Below, piece after piece: positions 45,424 to 54,706 of a stretch of 64,000 bases of DNA. The notes under the pieces were generated by a model. The model did not search any database. It saw only the letters and a list, made by a program, of their open reading frames with translations, and was not told the origin of the DNA. How positions within the stretch are numbered: position 1 is the stretch's first letter; each line of letters begins with the position of its first letter. A program made the translations under genes and the position numbers. Source of the stretch: Streptomyces sp. 846.5 (GTDB taxonomy: Bacteria; Actinomycetota; Actinomycetes; Streptomycetales; Streptomycetaceae); the NCBI RefSeq assembly GCF_004365705.1, contig NZ_SOBN01000002.1, positions 744,001-808,000 on the forward strand, in the 5' to 3' direction.

Positions 45424-47469
45424 TCAGCGGAGGAAGGCTGCGGCGACGCCGGCGTCGACGGGGATGTGGAGTCCGGTGGTGTGGGTGAGGTCGCCACCGG
45501 TCAGGGCGAAGACGGCATTGGCGACGTGCTCGGGCAGGACCTCGCGCTTGAGGATGGTGCGCTGGGCGTAGAACTCGCCGAGCTTCTCTTCTTCGATGCC
45601 GTAGGTGGCCGCGCGTTGGGCGCCCCAGCCGGCGGCGAAGATCCCGGAGCCGCGGACCACTCCATCGGGGTTGACGCCGTTGACGCGGATGCCGTGCTCG
45701 CCCAGTTCGGCGGCCAGCAGGCGGACCTGGTGGGCCTGGTCGGCCTTGGTGGCGGAGTAGGCGATGTTGTTGGGTCCGGCGAAGACCGCGTTCTTGGAGG
45801 CGATGTAGACGATGTCGCCGCCCAGGCCCTGTTCGACCATGGTGCGGGCGGCTTCCCGGGAGACCAGGAAGGAGCCGCGGGCCATGATGTCGTGCTGCAG
45901 GTCCCAGTCCTTCGCGGTGGTCTCCAGCAGCGGCTTGGAGATGGAGATGCCGGCGTTGTTGACCACCAGGTCCACCCCGCCGAAGGCCAGTACGGCGGCC
46001 TTGAACGCCTCGGTGATCTGCTGCTCGTCCGTCACATCGACCGTGACGGCCACGGCCCGGTCGGGGCCGCCGAGTTCCTCGGCCACGGCCTGGGCATTGT
46101 CGGTGTTGAGGTCGGCGACCACCACGCAGGCGCCCTCGGCGACCAGCCGGTGCGCGATCGCCTTGCCGATGCCGGAGCCGGCCCCGGTGACCAGGGCGAT
46201 CCGGGTGGCCAGGGGCTTGGGCTTGGGCATCCGCTGGAGTTTGGCCTCCTCCAGGGCCCAGTACTCGATGCGGAACTTCTCGGCCTCCTCGATGGGGGCG
46301 TAGGTGGAGACCGCTTCGGCGCCGCGCATCACATTGATCGCGTTGAGGTAGAACTCGCCGGCCACCCGGGCGGTCTGCTTGTCGCGGCCGTAGGAGAACA
46401 TGCCCACCCCGGGGACCAGCACGATCGCCGGGTCTGCGCCGCGGATCGCCGGGGAGTCGGCGGTGGCGTGGCGGTCGTAGTAGGCCCGGTAGTCGGCGCG
46501 GTAGGCGGCGTGGAGTTCGGCCAGCCGGGACCTGACCTCGTCCAGGGGCGCGGTCGCGGGCAGGTCCAGCACCATCGGACGGACCTTGGTGCGCAGGAAG
46601 TGGTCCGGGCAGGACGTGCCCAGCGCGGCCAGCCGCGGGTGTTCGGCACGGGCCAGGAAGTCCAGGACCGGGGCGCTGTCGGTGAAGTGGCCCAACTGGG
46701 GGTGGTCGGTGGAGGCCAGGCCGCGGATCAGCGGGGCGAGTGCGGCGGCTCGCTCGCGGCGCTGGGCCTCGGGCAGTGCCGGGTAGCCGTCGAGGATCGG
46801 TCCGAAGGGGTCGGGGCGGCCGCGCTCGGCGAGGAAGGACTCGGCGGTGCGGATGATGTGCAGCGAATTGGCCTCGGCCTGGTCGCTGGTGTCGCCCCAG
46901 GCGGTGATGCCGTGGCCGCCCAGGACGCAGCCGATCGCCTGCGGGTTGGCGGCCTTGACGGCGGCGATGTCCAGGCCGAGCTGGAAGCCGGGGCGGCGCC
47001 AGGGCACCCATGCCACGGTGTCCCCGAAGCACTCGGCGGTGAGCTTCTCGCCGTCGGCTGCGCAGGCCAGCGCGATGCCGGAGTCGGGGTGCAGGTGGTC
47101 GATGTGGGCGGCGTCGACCAGGCCGTGCATCGCGGTGTCGATGGAGGGGGCGGCCCCGCCCTTGCCGTGCAAGCAGTAGTCGAACGCGGCGACCATCTCG
47201 TCCTCGCGCTCCGGCCCGGGATAGACGGCGGTCAGCGCGCGCAGCCGGTCCAGCCGCAGCGCCGCCAGCCCCGACTCGGTGAGCGTGCCCAGGTCCCCGC
47301 CCGAGCCCTTCACCCACAGCAGTTCGACCTGGGTGCCGGTGGCCGGGTCGATATCGGTGCCCTTGGCGGAGGTGTTGCCGCCGGCGTAGTTGGTGTTGCG
47401 CGCATCGGCGCCCAGACGGTTGGAACGCGCCAACAGCGCGGCGATTTCGGGGTGGGGGGTGGTAGCCAT
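45424..47469 (-). CDS. rhaEW: Bifunctional rhamnulose-1-phosphate aldolase / L-lactaldehyde dehydrogenase
   Basis: Cleaves rhamnulose 1-phosphate to DHAP and L-lactaldehyde and oxidises the aldehyde to L-lactate with NAD. The 681-residue protein has a class II aldolase domain (about 10-390) with metal ligands in AHIDHLHPD (H122, H125, H127 region) and GGHGIT, joined to an SDR domain (about 420-681) with TGAGSGIGKA, NNAG and YSATK. The ATG ending at 47469 gives MATTPHPEI. This fusion replaces separate RhaD and AldA enzymes and explains why lactate-oxidation genes follow. Confidence 0.92.
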   Translation of the reverse strand: MATTPHPEIAALLARSNRLGADARNTNYAGGNTSAKGTDIDPATGTQVELLWVKGSGGDLGTLTESGLAALRLDRLRALTAVYPGPEREDEMVAAFDYCLHGKGGAAPSIDTAMHGLVDAAHIDHLHPDSGIALACAADGEKLTAECFGDTVAWVPWRRPGFQLGLDIAAVKAANPQAIGCVLGGHGITAWGDTSDQAEANSLHIIRTAESFLAERGRPDPFGPILDGYPALPEAQRRERAAALAPLIRGLASTDHPQLGHFTDSAPVLDFLARAEHPRLAALGTSCPDHFLRTKVRPMVLDLPATAPLDEVRSRLAELHAAYRADYRAYYDRHATADSPAIRGADPAIVLVPGVGMFSYGRDKQTARVAGEFYLNAINVMRGAEAVSTYAPIEEAEKFRIEYWALEEAKLQRMPKPKPLATRIALVTGAGSGIGKAIAHRLVAEGACVVVADLNTDNAQAVAEELGGPDRAVAVTVDVTDEQQITEAFKAAVLAFGGVDLVVNNAGISISKPLLETTAKDWDLQHDIMARGSFLVSREAARTMVEQGLGGDIVYIASKNAVFAGPNNIAYSATKADQAHQVRLLAAELGEHGIRVNGVNPDGVVRGSGIFAAGWGAQRAATYGIEEEKLGEFYAQRTILKREVLPEHVANAVFALTGGDLTHTTGLHIPVDAGVAAAFLR

Positions 47470-47523
47470 GGCGAACGAGTCCTTCGGTGGTCCCGGGAGT
47501 GACAACGAAAATGCAGGGGCGGG

Positions 47524-48690
47524 TTAGGCTCCCCAGCCGGCCTGGGTGCCGCCGACGCGCTCGGCGACGATGCGCTGCTGCCAGCCCGAGGCGCGGTAGG
47601 CGGCCAGCGGGTCCGGGTCCAACCCCTGCTCCGCACGGACCTCGGCCAGCAGCGGGCGAACGTCGGTGTTGTAGGCGTCCATCAGCACTGCGTTGGCCCC
47701 CAGCACGTCGCCCGCCTGCTGCGCTGCGCCCAGCGCGTCCAGATCCACCAGCAGCGCCTTGGCGGTGGCCTCCTGGACGTTCATCACCGAGCGGATCACC
47801 GCCGGGATCTTGCCCTCGATGTTGTGGCACTGGTCGAGCATGAACGCGACCTGCTTGCCCGGGGCGAAGCCGTCGTTCTTCGCCACCTCGTGCAGGATCC
47901 GGAACAGCTGGAACGGGTCCGCCGAGCCGACCATCAGATCGTCGTCGGCGTAGAAGCGAGAGTTGAAGTCGAACGCGCCCAGCCGTCCCTCGCGCAGCAG
48001 GAAGGCGACGATGAACTCGATGTTGGTGCCCGGAGCGTGGTGCCCGGTGTCCACCACCACCTTCGCCTTGGGACCCAGCTTCAGGCAGTGGGCGTAGGAG
48101 GTGCCCCAGTCCGGCACGTCGGTGGTGTAGAACGCGGGCTCGAACAGCTTGTACTCCAGGATCATCCGCTGCTCGTCGCCCAGCCGCGCGTACACCTCGG
48201 CCAGCGCCTCGGCCAGCCGGTCCTGACGGGCGGTGATGTCGTCCTGGCCCGGGTAGTTGGTGCCGTCGGCGAACCACAGCTTCAGATCGCGCGAACCGGT
48301 CGCGTCCATGATGTCCACACACTCCAGCAGGTGCTCCACTGCCTTGCGGCGCACCTTCGCGTCCGGATGGCAGACGCTGCCGATCCGGAAGTCGTCGTCC
48401 TGGAAGGTGTTGGAGTTGACCGCCCCCAGCGTCAGGCCCCGCTCCTTGGCGAACGCGGCCAGCGCGACGTAGTCGTCCACCTTGTCCCACGGGATGTGCA
48501 GTGAGACCCGCGGCGCCACCCCGGTGGCGGCGTGCACCTGGGCGGCGTCCTCCAGCTTCTCGAACGGGTCGCGGGGCACCCCCTCCTGCGCGAACACCTT
48601 GAAGCGCGTACCCGAGTTCCCGTAACCCCAGGACGGGGTCTCGATCTCCTGGGCCTTCAGCGCCGCCTTGACTGCGGACAGATCGGTCAT
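47524..48690 (-). CDS. rhaI: L-rhamnose isomerase (RhaI type)
   Basis: Converts L-rhamnose to L-rhamnulose. The 388-residue TIM-barrel enzyme of the xylose-isomerase-like fold has metal ligands in ILEYKLFEP, VVDTGHHAPG and FDFNSRFYADDD. It belongs to the RhaI group (Pseudomonas stutzeri-like), distinct from E. coli RhaA. It is the first gene of the catabolic operon rhaI-rhaEW-rhaB-lutA-lutB-(tnpB)-lutC. An operator lies 23 bp before its start and another about 103 bp further upstream. Confidence 0.94.
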   Translation of the reverse strand: MTDLSAVKAALKAQEIETPSWGYGNSGTRFKVFAQEGVPRDPFEKLEDAAQVHAATGVAPRVSLHIPWDKVDDYVALAAFAKERGLTLGAVNSNTFQDDDFRIGSVCHPDAKVRRKAVEHLLECVDIMDATGSRDLKLWFADGTNYPGQDDITARQDRLAEALAEVYARLGDEQRMILEYKLFEPAFYTTDVPDWGTSYAHCLKLGPKAKVVVDTGHHAPGTNIEFIVAFLLREGRLGAFDFNSRFYADDDLMVGSADPFQLFRILHEVAKNDGFAPGKQVAFMLDQCHNIEGKIPAVIRSVMNVQEATAKALLVDLDALGAAQQAGDVLGANAVLMDAYNTDVRPLLAEVRAEQGLDPDPLAAYRASGWQQRIVAERVGGTQAGWGA

Positions 48691-48712
48691 GGGGTTCCCT
48701 GTCGTCCTTTAA

Positions 48713-48724
48713 TGAATCGTTTCA
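48713..48724. promoter_or_regulatory. Rhamnose-locus operator upstream of rhaI
   Basis: TGAATCGTTTCA matches TGAAACGTTTCA at 11 of 12 positions and lies 22 bp upstream of the rhaI start codon, suitable for blocking transcription start or elongation. Confidence 0.75.
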
Positions 48725-48815
48725 CGCAGGGGCAATCTAGCCCGGCCGGATCTGCCCGTCAAGAGAAGTTCACCGCTCGGTCAGCCGAGGACAGAGCGCC
48801 GTCGACAGGTCTCCG

Positions 48816-48827
48816 GAAAACGATTCA
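48816..48827. promoter_or_regulatory. Second, distal operator upstream of rhaI
   Basis: GAAAACGATTCA matches the consensus at 9 of 12 positions. It is 103 bp from the proximal site, about ten helical turns, mirroring the two-site layout before rhaT. Confidence 0.45.
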
Positions 48828-48850
48828 AGCCCCCGATAAAGGGCCTGGCC

Positions 48851-49558
48851 TCAGCCGGGGTGGTTGGCGGTCATGTGGGCGAAGACGACGACATTGCCCA
48901 GGTACCGCTGATGCTTCTGGTCGAAGCTCGCGCCGCAGGTGATCAGGCGCAGTTCGGGGCGGGCCGCAGGGGCGTAGACCCTGCGGTCGGGGAAGTTCGT
49001 GGCCGGGTAGGCCTCGACGGCGTCGACGGTGAAGACCGCGTCGAGGTGGTCGGCGCGGTCGACCTCGACCGTACTCCCTCGCTTGAGCGCCCCCAGCGCG
49101 TAGAAGACGGCGGGGCCCGCAGGGGTGTCGACATGGCCCGCGAGGATCGCAGTGCCGATGCTGCCGGGCGCGGTGCCCGCGCGGTACCAGCCGGCCAGGT
49201 TGCGCTCGGTCTCCGGGGGCGCGGCCAGTTGCCCGTTCGATTCCAGGGAGAGGCCGGTGAGCGGCGCGTCGACGCCGATGGCCGGGATCCGCACCCGGGT
49301 CGGGGCGGCCGGGGCCAGCACGGCCGGCGGTGCGAGGCCCGCGGGCACGGGAGTGTGGGCGGCCGGCGGCGCGGGCGTGGCCTTGTCGGCGGCGGCGAAG
49401 CCCTGGTCCGGGGTGGGCTGCGGCGGCGGAGCCGGCGTCGTCAGCCCATGGGCGATCAGCACCGCTCCTACCAGCAGCGCGAACGAGGCCGGGGTTCCGG
49501 TCAGGATCCGACGCAGTCGCCCGGAGCGCCGGGGGGACCTGGACGTCGCTGGCTTCAC
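48851..49558 (-). CDS. Class F sortase
   Basis: A membrane-anchored transpeptidase acting outside the cell. The 235-residue protein has a short basic N terminus, one membrane segment (about 22-40), a Pro/Ala-rich spacer and the sortase domain with His in LAGHVDTP (about 141), the catalytic Cys in LITCGASFD (about 208) and Arg in HQRYLGNVVV. The TLxTC-type signature and lack of other domains fit class F, common in actinobacteria. It lies 122 bp downstream of a surface protein gene on the same strand, its possible substrate. Confidence 0.92.
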   Translation of the reverse strand: MKPATSRSPRRSGRLRRILTGTPASFALLVGAVLIAHGLTTPAPPPQPTPDQGFAAADKATPAPPAAHTPVPAGLAPPAVLAPAAPTRVRIPAIGVDAPLTGLSLESNGQLAAPPETERNLAGWYRAGTAPGSIGTAILAGHVDTPAGPAVFYALGALKRGSTVEVDRADHLDAVFTVDAVEAYPATNFPDRRVYAPAARPELRLITCGASFDQKHQRYLGNVVVFAHMTANHPG

Positions 49559-49680
49559 TGGGCTTCCGCTTTCCGGGGCCGTCGGGGCGGACTGGGGAAG
49601 CCGGGTGCCCGGCGGCGTCTGCCGCGGGGCGCCCGGCGGGTGCCGGTGCGTACCGGCGGGTCGACCGGGGAGGCTGCCGG

Positions 49681-50118
49681 TCAGGCCCGGGTGTCGCTCC
49701 GGCGGCGGCGCAGCGCGACCGCCCCCAGGCCCACAGCCGCGATCAGACCGGCGCCGGCGGCCAGGTCGGCGGTGTTCACGCCCTGGCTGGTGGAGCCGGT
49801 ACCGGTGCGCACGGTGCCCGAGGGGACCCTGGCGTCCGGGCAGACCCGGGCCGCGAAGGAGGCCGCGCCGTTGGAGGCGCTCAGCAGTGCGGTGACGTTG
49901 TCCTGCTGAGACTTGTCGGGGTGGCCGCCGGCCTGGATGATCTTCTTGTAGTCCGCCACCGCGGCGTTGTACGCGGCCTCAGCCTGGTTCGCGGCTGCCA
50001 CGGCCTTGGCGCAGGCCTTGGTGGTGGCCTGCGGCGTCGCGGCCTGGGCCGCCGGGACCACCAGGGCCAGGCTCGCACCGAGGGCAGCCGCGCCGAGGAC
50101 CGCGTGGATCGAACGCAT
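49681..50118 (-). CDS. Secreted surface protein with C-terminal membrane anchor, possible sortase partner
   Basis: A 145-residue exported protein. It has a signal peptide (residues 1-26, cleavage near AQAAT), an Ala-rich helical region with two cysteines (KACAKAV, ARVCPDAR), then a Thr/Ser/Gly linker, a hydrophobic segment (ADLAAGAGLIAAVGLGAVAL) and the basic tail RRRRSDTRA. That tail resembles a cell-wall sorting signal, but no LPxTG motif is visible. Its position just upstream of the class F sortase suggests the two act together. Function unknown. Confidence 0.82.
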   Translation of the reverse strand: MRSIHAVLGAAALGASLALVVPAAQAATPQATTKACAKAVAAANQAEAAYNAAVADYKKIIQAGGHPDKSQQDNVTALLSASNGAASFAARVCPDARVPSGTVRTGTGSTSQGVNTADLAAGAGLIAAVGLGAVALRRRRSDTRA

Positions 50119-50645
50119 GATTTCTCCCTACCTCCAGCGACCCGGAACGGGGTGCTGCTGCACCGCCACCGATCCCGGCTCACAACCCCCAGCCAATCGC
50201 CGTCCACGGCGTCGTGCCTGTTCTGCGGGCTCCGGCTGCGCCGCCGCAATCCCTCGGATCCACCGGCTCGGGACGGTAAAAGCCCAGGCCAGGACGCTGA
50301 CATGACGTCAGTTGGCGGGCCGTCAGGTCCACCGCCGAACGGGTGAGCGAGCCGCCGGCCATTCCTGTGAACTCCCTGGGTATGCTCCCAGCCATGTCCC
50401 GGTCGACGATTGTTGGGCGGATGTTGCCTTTGTGCTAACTGTGCGACACATGGTTTCGAACTAGTCTCATGCTCAGCTCTTGCCTGGGTGACAAGTTCTT
50501 CAGGTAACCGTCTACTAGGTTGTAGACAGCGCACCCACAGCCCCGGTTCGCGCAGGGGCGCCCGATGCGGCTCTGGGTGCCGAGCACTTTGGGCTTCGCC
50601 TGTGCATACATGTCCCTTTTGTCCCAGAAAGGCCCGCCGCACCTC
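50119..50645. other. Intergenic region upstream of the GT2/CDP-glycerol gene
   Basis: A 527-bp gap between divergent genes. It holds an 8-bp palindrome TGACGTCA (near 50307), a small hairpin CTGGG/CCCAG near 50377-50392, and a less GC-rich stretch at about 50425-50530 that is the best candidate promoter zone for the downstream gene. I see no convincing coding sequence or RNA gene. Confidence 0.5.
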
Positions 50646-53600
50646 ATGGCCCCCCGCCTCTCCGTGGTCGTCCCGATCTACAACGTCGAGCTGTACCTGG
50701 AGGAGTGCCTGGCGTCCCTCGCCGCACAGACCTTCGACGACTTCGAGGTCGTCATGGTCGACGACGGCTCCACGGACTCCAGCGCCGAGATCGCCGAGGC
50801 CTTCGCGCGACGCGACGCCCGCTTCCGCCTGGTCCAGCAGGAGAACAAGGGCCTCGGGCCGGCCCGCAACACCGGGACTGCGGCGGTCGACCCCGAGGCG
50901 GAGTTCCTGACCTTTGTGGACAGCGACGACATCGTCCCGCCCAAGGCGTACCAGCTGATGATCGAGACGCTGGACCAGACCGGCTCCGACTTCGTCGCCG
51001 GCAATGTGCTCCGCTTCCGGGCCGTGGGAACCAACCCCTCCTGGGTGCACCGCGCACCGTTCGGTTCGACCCGGCTGAAGACCCACATCAGCAAGCACCC
51101 TTCGCTGGTCACCGACCGCACCGCGTGGAACAAGATCTACCGGCGCAGCTTCTGGGACGAGCACGCCCTGGAGTACCCGGGCATCCTCTACGAGGACGCC
51201 CCGGTCAGCGTGCCGCTGCACTACCTGGCCAAGTCGGTCGACGTGCTGGCCGAGCCGGTCTACCTGTGGCGGATGCGCGAGGTCGGCTCCAGGTCGATCA
51301 CCCAGAACAGCACCGACCCCAAGGGCCTGATCGACCGGATAACTTCGATCAGCATGGTCCGCGAGTTCCTCAAGACGCGCTCCGGCCCCGAGTTCCGCAC
51401 CTATCTGCACTCCTACGACCACAACGTCCTGGTCGAGGAACTGGAGATGTTCTTCCGGTCGCTGCCGAAAGCGGAAGAGGACTACCGCAACGCCTTCCTC
51501 GACCACGTCGGCCGGATGGTCGGCGACATCGAGCCCGCGCTGCTCGACGACCTGGCCGAGGGTCTGCGGATCAAGTACTGGCTGACCGCCAAGCGCCGAA
51601 TGGCCGATCTGCTGGCCGTACTCGCATTCGAAAGGGAGTACCCGCGGGCCATCCCGACCCGCGGCACGCTGCGTCCCAAGGCGGACTACCCCGTCCTCAA
51701 GGACAGCCCGCCGCTGGACGAGGCGGTGGCGACCCTGGTCGCCGCCGTCGGCCTGCACGCCACCGTGGACGAGATCACCTGGCAGGACGGCTCGCTGAAG
51801 CTGGAGGGCCACGCCTTCCAGAAGAACCTCGGCGCCGAGCACCGCTACGACTCCGTCCGCGCGCTGATACTCCGCCGGAAGAAGAGCCGTCGCACACTGG
51901 TGCTGCCCACCCGCGTAGTACGGCGTCCGGACGTGACCGCCGACAACGGCAATCTGCCGTTCCATCACGCCGACTGGTCCGGCTGGTCGGTGACGGTCAA
52001 CCCGGACCGGCTCAAGAAGGGCGGGGAGTGGAAGGACAGCACCTGGGCGGTGACCCTGGCGCAGTTCGGCGCCGGCCGTCCGCGGCGGACCCGGATCAAG
52101 GAGGGGCAGACCGGCTCCGGCCAGAGCCCCACCCCCGTCTGGGTGAACCAGGACGTGCGGCTGATCCCGGAGATCTCCGACCAGCACCTGGGCCTGCGGG
52201 TCGAGACCGTCAAGGCCCGGCTGTCCTCGGCTAGGGCCGTCGACGGCCTGATCGAGCTCAGCGGCTCGATCCGTGCCCAGGAAACCCTTGAGGACGGTGC
52301 CATCCTCGTCCTGGAGCACACCGAGGACGGCAGCTCCCGCATCCTGGACTACATCCTGGAACTCGGCGCGACCACCGGTGACCAGGTCCCCTTCACCGTC
52401 CGGATCGACCCGGCCGCCCTGGAGCAGGTCAGGCTGGAGGAGGCCCGGAACCGGCCCAGCGTCCAGTCCCGGAGCAAGGAGCACTGGGGGGCCGACGTCG
52501 TCCTCGCGGACGGCAGCGTCATCCCGCTGGTCGTGGACCAGGGGGCTGACAGCCCGTCATCGGTGCAGTTCCCCCTGGTCAAGGACGGCGCGGCGGCCCA
52601 GCCCGGGGACCGCGCGCTGCTCATCAAGGCTTCCCCGCGGGGGTATCTGCAGATCTGTGACCAGCGGGTGCAGCCGGTGGTCGAGGCGGTGTCGGTGCTG
52701 CCGGACCGGTCGGCGTTCCTGCTGGAGGGCAGCTACCCCGTCGCCGGGACCCACCACTTCGACCTGGTGCTGCGGCACAAGCGGCACACCCGCCGCCCGC
52801 AGACCCACCGGGTCCAGGTCACCGACGGCACCTTCCACGCCCAGCTGCCCGCCTACCCCAACGACGTCTACGGCGGCGAACTGCCCCTGCGCGCCGGCGA
52901 ATGGGAACTCCTCGCCCGCCTCGGCGACCACGAAGCCGACGAGATCAAACTCCACCTCGCCCCACGCGCCCACACCGGCGTCCCCCAGCAGGTCCAGGCC
53001 CGCGGCAAGACCGTCACCCTGGCCCGCCGCTGGTACGACTGCCTGCTGCTGACCGCCGCCGACTCCCTCACCGGCCACGAAGCCGGCCCCTACCACCAGC
53101 GCCGACTGCGCGAGGACAGCTACCCCGCCGCCCGCAGCCAACCCCTGCGCCAAGCCGTCCTGTACAACAGCTACGACGGCGGCCCCTACGCCGACTCCCC
53201 CCGCGCCATCCACCACGAACTCGTCCGCCGCGGCACCCCCCTGGACCACCTCTGGGTCATCGACGACCTCCAGGCCGACATCCCCCCACCGCCACCCCGA
53301 TCCGCCTGCACAGCCCCGAGTGGTACCAGGCCCTGGCCACCAGCCGCTACCTGGTCACCAACACCCCCCTCCCGGCCTGGATCCACCGCCGCGAGGGCCA
53401 GACCCTGCTGCAGACCTGGCACGGCACCCCCGTCAAACGCATCGGCCACGACTTCGACAACGACTGGTACGCCGACCCCGACCAACTCCACGCCCTGGAC
53501 CAGGGCGCAGCCCAGTGGAACCTGCTGCTCTCCCCCAACCCGCCCAGCACCCCCGTCCTGCGCCGCGCCCTGCGCTACACCGGGACCGTGCTGGAGACCG

Positions 53601-54232
53601 GGCTGCCGCGCACCGACCAGCTGCACGCCCCCGACCGCGACAAACGCGCCCAAGCCATCCGCGAACACCTGGGCCTGCCCCAGGGCAAAAAGGTGGTGCT
53701 GTACGCGCCGACCTGGCGCGAGGACCAGCTCGGCTTCGACAACATCCTGCGCCTGAACCTGCAACTGGACCTGGACGCCGCCAAGGCCGCCCTGGCCCAC
53801 GACCAGGTCCTGCTGATCCGCCCGCACCAGCGCATCGGCCAGATCGCCCCCGGTGCCGGCGACGGCTACCTGTGGGACGTCGCCGACTACCCCGACGCCC
53901 AGGACCTGCTCCTGATCGCCGACGTCCTGGTCACCGACTACTCCGCACTGCTGCCCGACTTCGTCGGCACCGGCAAACCGGTCCTGCTGTTCGACTACGA
54001 CCTGGAGCACTACCGCGACAACCTGCGCGGCTTCAGCTTCGACTACCAGACCCAGGCCCCCGGACCCATCCTGCGCACCTCCACCGACCTCATCCACGCC
54101 CTCCAGGACATCGACGCCGCCACCAAACCCCACACCGACGCCTACACCGCCTACCAACAGGCCTACAGCCCCTGGGACGACGGCAACGCCACCACCCGCG
54201 TCGTCGACGCCCTCCTCGAAGACCAGGGCTGA
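50646..54232 (+). CDS. GT2 glycosyltransferase fused to CDP-glycerol glycerophosphotransferase (frameshifted near 53285)
   Basis: A probable bifunctional enzyme for a teichoic-acid-like wall polymer. The ATG at 50646 gives MAPRLSVVVPIYNVELYLEE, the start of a GT-A domain (residues 1-250) with FVDSDD as the metal-binding motif. A long middle region of beta-rich linker domains (about 400-800) follows, then the CDP-glycerol transferase domain (TWHGTPVKRIG, YAPTWRED, VTDYSALLPDF). At 53282-53287 a run of six C replaces the seven needed: upstream the frame is that of the GT2 start, downstream the family sequence continues in another frame to 54232. Unshifted, translation stops at 53756 and loses the transferase. 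Corrected length is 1195 residues. Either a sequencing error or a phase-variable/inactivated allele. Confidence 0.85.
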
Positions 54233-54258
54233 AGTCAAAGGCTGAAGTCCAAGGCTGA
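54226..54258 (+). repeat. Short tandem repeat at the end of the GT2/CDP-glycerol gene
   Basis: Two and a half copies of a 13-bp unit close to AGGCTGAAGTCAA begin in the last codons of the gene. Each copy carries TGA, the first of which is the stop codon. Probably a slippage product. Confidence 0.7.
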
Positions 54259-54317
54259 CGGTTCGTCATCCGCCTCCGGAGTGAGACGCTGGTGTCCTGC
54301 TCCGGAGGGGAGGCGGC

Positions 54318-54692
54318 ATGGATGTCGTCGTCGTGGCTGTGCTGGTGCTCGCACTGGCGCAGTGGCCGCTGTTCTCCCTGCTGCACCGGCGCCGCCTGCG
54401 GGCCTACCGCGCGCTGGTGGAGCAGGCCCTGGCGGTGTCTGCTCAGGAGCGCCGCATCTCGGCCGAGGAGCGGGAGCTGTTCCAGCAGACGATCAGCCGG
54501 CTGGAGGCCGTGCACGCGGCCGGCCTCGCCGCCGTCGAGGCGAAATGGCTCGGGCACGCCCGGGCGATCGACGACGGCTACCGCGAGAGCGTGCAACGCC
54601 TGCGGGTCAGCCAGGCCGCAGCCCTGGTGAAGCTGCAGCAACGGCTGCCCCCGCCCGACGCCCTGCGCCTGCACGGCGAGCAGCGCCCCTGA
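54318..54692 (+). CDS. Small membrane-anchored coiled-coil protein, function unknown
   Basis: A 124-residue protein with one N-terminal membrane segment (DVVVVAVLVLALAQWPLFSLL) followed by a basic stop-transfer run (HRRRLRAYR). The rest is a continuous charged helix (about 30-110) likely to form a coiled coil inside the cell. GGAGGGGAGG lies just upstream of the ATG. No family recognised. It follows the teichoic-acid gene by 85 bp and converges with the DUF2690 regulator gene. Confidence 0.7.
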   Translation: MDVVVVAVLVLALAQWPLFSLLHRRRLRAYRALVEQALAVSAQERRISAEERELFQQTISRLEAVHAAGLAAVEAKWLGHARAIDDGYRESVQRLRVSQAAALVKLQQRLPPPDALRLHGEQRP

Positions 54693-54706
54693 GCCCGCCC
54701 GACTCC

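Noticed and set aside
45086..48490. Continuous minus-strand frame across rhaI, rhaEW and rhaB
   Set aside because: It is a shifted frame of three recognised enzymes and has shadow composition.
25781..48690. dTDP-rhamnose biosynthesis
   Set aside because: None of the RmlABCD enzymes is present; the gene set is catabolic (isomerase, kinase, aldolase, mutarotase, importer).
50301..50345. 14-codon plus-strand peptide preceded by AGGA
   Set aside because: Too short to support without conservation data; could be chance.
50180..50395. Small minus-strand open frame in the 527-bp gap
   Set aside because: No ribosome binding site, no recognisable family, and biased composition.
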